Of a stretch of DNA of 5,921 nucleotides, positions 4,589-5,921 are shown in pieces. Location: contig JAPKCE010000133.1 of the NCBI GenBank assembly GCA_028823075.1, positions 1 through 5,921 of the forward strand. Direction: 5' to 3'. The stretch's first letter is position 1. The number at the start of each line of letters is the position of its first letter. This DNA comes from Myxococcota bacterium (GTDB lineage Bacteria; Myxococcota; UBA4151). Made by a program: the position numbers and the translations under genes. Under the pieces are notes generated by a model. It was given only the letters and a program-made list of their open reading frames with translations, was not told the DNA's origin and searched no databases.

Positions 4589-5921
4589 TTCCCGTGACAA
4601 TTGGTGCCAATACGGCGCAACACTTGAACCTGTTGGTTGTCATCGGTGAGGCTGAGCGTGTCGATGTCAGGCATAGCGACGACAAAGAAAAGCGGCCGCT
4701 CTCCATGATCCCCAGTAAAGGTCAGTAAGTTTCCTACCAACTCGTAGTTGCCATGCGATTCTTCGACACAACCGACTGTGTTGCTCAAGATCTTGTAGTG
4801 ATTTTGAGCATTCAAAGCGTAACCGCTCGTGCCTTGGGCAGCCGCCCAGGTGCCGACCAATTGCTGTGCGTCGACATCGGCGGGAGGGGGCTCAACGTTG
4901 CCCTGTTCGTGGCAGGTCGAGCCTAGTCGCGTGTAGACTGCCTCGACACCATTAGTCGTCAAGCCAAAGCTATTGGCGTCGATGACACGGAAGGCGCCGC
5001 GACGTTCGTCGAGTTGCCCCTGTTCGTTGGTGTAGAGGCGTTCGAGGGTGGGTGGTACCGCAACCAAACGAAACGAGAAGGATGCCGCTATCACACAGTT
5101 CTCTAGGGAACTGAGTTCATGCCCAAGATTGCCGAGGTTATCGGTTTGGAAGGCAAAGCTCGGAGCGCCTTCGGCGCTGCTACCCCAGGTACCAACGATA
5201 CCATAGTCGAGTTCAGGAGCCTCTCCCGCTTGATGGCAGTTCGTCCGGCTGCGCGTGTAGGTGATGACGCCCTGTTCATTGCGCAGCGAAAAGCTGCTTT
5301 CACTAATGCGGAGGAAGTCAAAGGCGAGGCGCTGCATCCGCCCGCCGCGATCGAGCAGCATTTCAAAACTCGCCGGATCACCGCTGAGCGAAAAGGTAAA
5401 GCCTTCACCCGATACACAACCGGCTAGGGAGGTGAGAAACGAGCCGAAGTTTCCTTGGTCGTCGCTGCTCAATGAAAGGGCAGGGTTATCGCCCGACGCT
5501 TCCCAGGTCCCGGCGATCGGATAGTCGAGTTGTTCGCCGTCGTTGATGGCTCCCTCGTTATGGCAATCTGCGCGGCTCTTGACGTAGCGCCAAACAACGC
5601 CGTCTTTTGTCAGGTTAAAAGCGCTTTGGCTGCGCGCCTCAAAGGCATAGGACTCAGGCTCGTGTGCCTCACCTGGGTGAGGGTGGCCCCCGGCATCATG
5701 CAGTATCTCAAGCGTGGGTGGGTTGTCGGTAAGTCGATAGCCGATGACTTCTTGCATGCCGCAAGTGTCCACCGAATCCACGATGATACCCCGCCCTTGT
5801 TCCGAGAATGCGAGGTGAGGAGCTCCGTCGCCTTGGCCCTCCCAGGTGCCGATGATCGGGTACTCTAAGCCAGCCTCACCATCTTCACCGTGGCAGCTAG
5901 CACCGTTGCGCGTGACCAGAG
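4585..5921 (-). CDS. Tandem GTW/Cys-repeat protein, C-terminal part (cut by window edge)
   Basis: The frame stays open to the right edge and shows the last 444 residues. The GTG at 5781 is internal, because coding sequence of the same repeat continues upstream of it. Four full repeats and the tail of a fifth are visible. Each has a YPIxGTW-like opening (GTW at visible residues 24, 137, 243 and 356), a Cys 28-32 residues later, and an ending T/Y-x-R-x5-Cys-His (Cys 119, 228, 336 and 441, plus 9). Beta-strand-rich, low-Lys sequence with one Cys pair per repeat suggests an exported protein with a disulfide in each domain. The G-T-W opening recalls small lipocalin-like beta-barrels, but this is only a resemblance. 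A signal peptide or lipobox cannot be seen because the N-terminus is missing. No enzyme motif is found and I do not recognise the family. It is transcribed towards the ATP-grasp gene. Confidence 0.85.
   Translation of the reverse strand, partial: LVTRNGASCHGEDGEAGLEYPIIGTWEGQGDGAPHLAFSEQGRGIIVDSVDTCGMQEVIGYRLTDNPPTLEILHDAGGHPHPGEAHEPESYAFEARSQSAFNLTKDGVVWRYVKSRADCHNEGAINDGEQLDYPIAGTWEASGDNPALSLSSDDQGNFGSFLTSLAGCVSGEGFTFSLSGDPASFEMLLDRGGRMQRLAFDFLRISESSFSLRNEQGVITYTRSRTNCHQAGEAPELDYGIVGTWGSSAEGAPSFAFQTDNLGNLGHELSSLENCVIAASFSFRLVAVPPTLERLYTNEQGQLDERRGAFRVIDANSFGLTTNGVEAVYTRLGSTCHEQGNVEPPPADVDAQQLVGTWAAAQGTSGYALNAQNHYKILSNTVGCVEESHGNYELVGNLLTFTGDHGERPLFFVVAMPDIDTLSLTDDNQQVQVLRRIGTNCHGN
4594..5862 (-). 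repeat. Four tandem protein-level repeats
   Basis: Repeat units lie at about 5862-5560, 5523-5233, 5205-4909 and 4866-4594. The GTW spacing is 113, 106 and 113 residues. Linkers between repeats are short and acidic or Pro-rich (for example GNVEPPPADVD before the last unit). The units are conserved in motif but clearly diverged in DNA, so the duplication is old and not a recent slippage. The last unit is the most divergent, with QLVGTW instead of the YPIxGTW or YGIVGTW opening. Confidence 0.75.

Noticed and set aside
5119..5427. 102-residue plus-strand ORF opposite the repeat protein
   Set aside because: Same reason: the opposite frame is coding with conserved repeat spacing, and no ribosome-binding site or family motif supports the plus frame.
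4585..5781. Treating GTG 5781 as the true start of the repeat protein
   Set aside because: The frame continues to the window edge and encodes another GTW and a CysHis ending, so the gene is truncated by the window.
5530..5868. 112-residue plus-strand ORF opposite the repeat protein
   Set aside because: The minus-strand frame carries the regularly spaced GTW and Cys repeats through this stretch, so the plus ORF is a shadow.

Overview
The window reads as a gene-dense stretch of a Gram-negative bacterial chromosome with moderately high GC (by eye). No rRNA, tRNA, insertion sequence, phage gene or CRISPR array is visible. The lineage cannot be fixed from these genes. A YegS/BmrU-type lipid kinase, an MdlA/MdlB-type (TM287/288-like) exporter and a RimK-like ATP-grasp enzyme are all widespread. 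The small cysteine-rich protein is a type I associate with Myxococcota and other deltaproteobacterial relatives, but this is recollection and weak evidence.

Left part (1-3065, minus strand): a tightly packed operon read right to left. A diacylglycerol-kinase-family lipid kinase is followed by an ABC exporter half-transporter, then by a second half-transporter cut by the left edge. Consecutive genes overlap by 4 nt (TTGA, then ATGA), which suggests translational coupling. The complete ABC subunit has a degenerate ATPase site: Asp replaces the catalytic Glu and Thr replaces the switch His. That is what one half of an asymmetric heterodimeric exporter looks like, and the second ABC gene is the natural partner.

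Middle (3068-4588, plus strand): a 98-residue protein with eight cysteines, probably zinc-binding, starts back to back with the lipid kinase. After a gap of 258 nt comes a 321-residue ATP-grasp ligase with a strong ribosome-binding site. The gap is not empty. It holds a 28-codon ORF with a tract of four consecutive Cys codons (motif CVCCCC), then three GC-rich segments able to form two mutually exclusive hairpins. This looks like a cysteine-sensing leader-peptide attenuator in front of the ligase, or less likely a small Cys-rich precursor peptide. It is the best candidate for something undescribed here.

Right part (4585-5921, minus strand): the C-terminal 444 residues of a protein that continues past the right edge. 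It is built from tandem repeats of about 106-113 residues, each with a GTW motif, a mid-repeat Cys and a terminal Cys-His. Its stop codon interlocks with that of the ATP-grasp gene in a shared CTAG. Its function is unknown. The paired cysteines suggest an exported, disulfide-bonded protein, but the N-terminus that would show a signal peptide lies outside the window.
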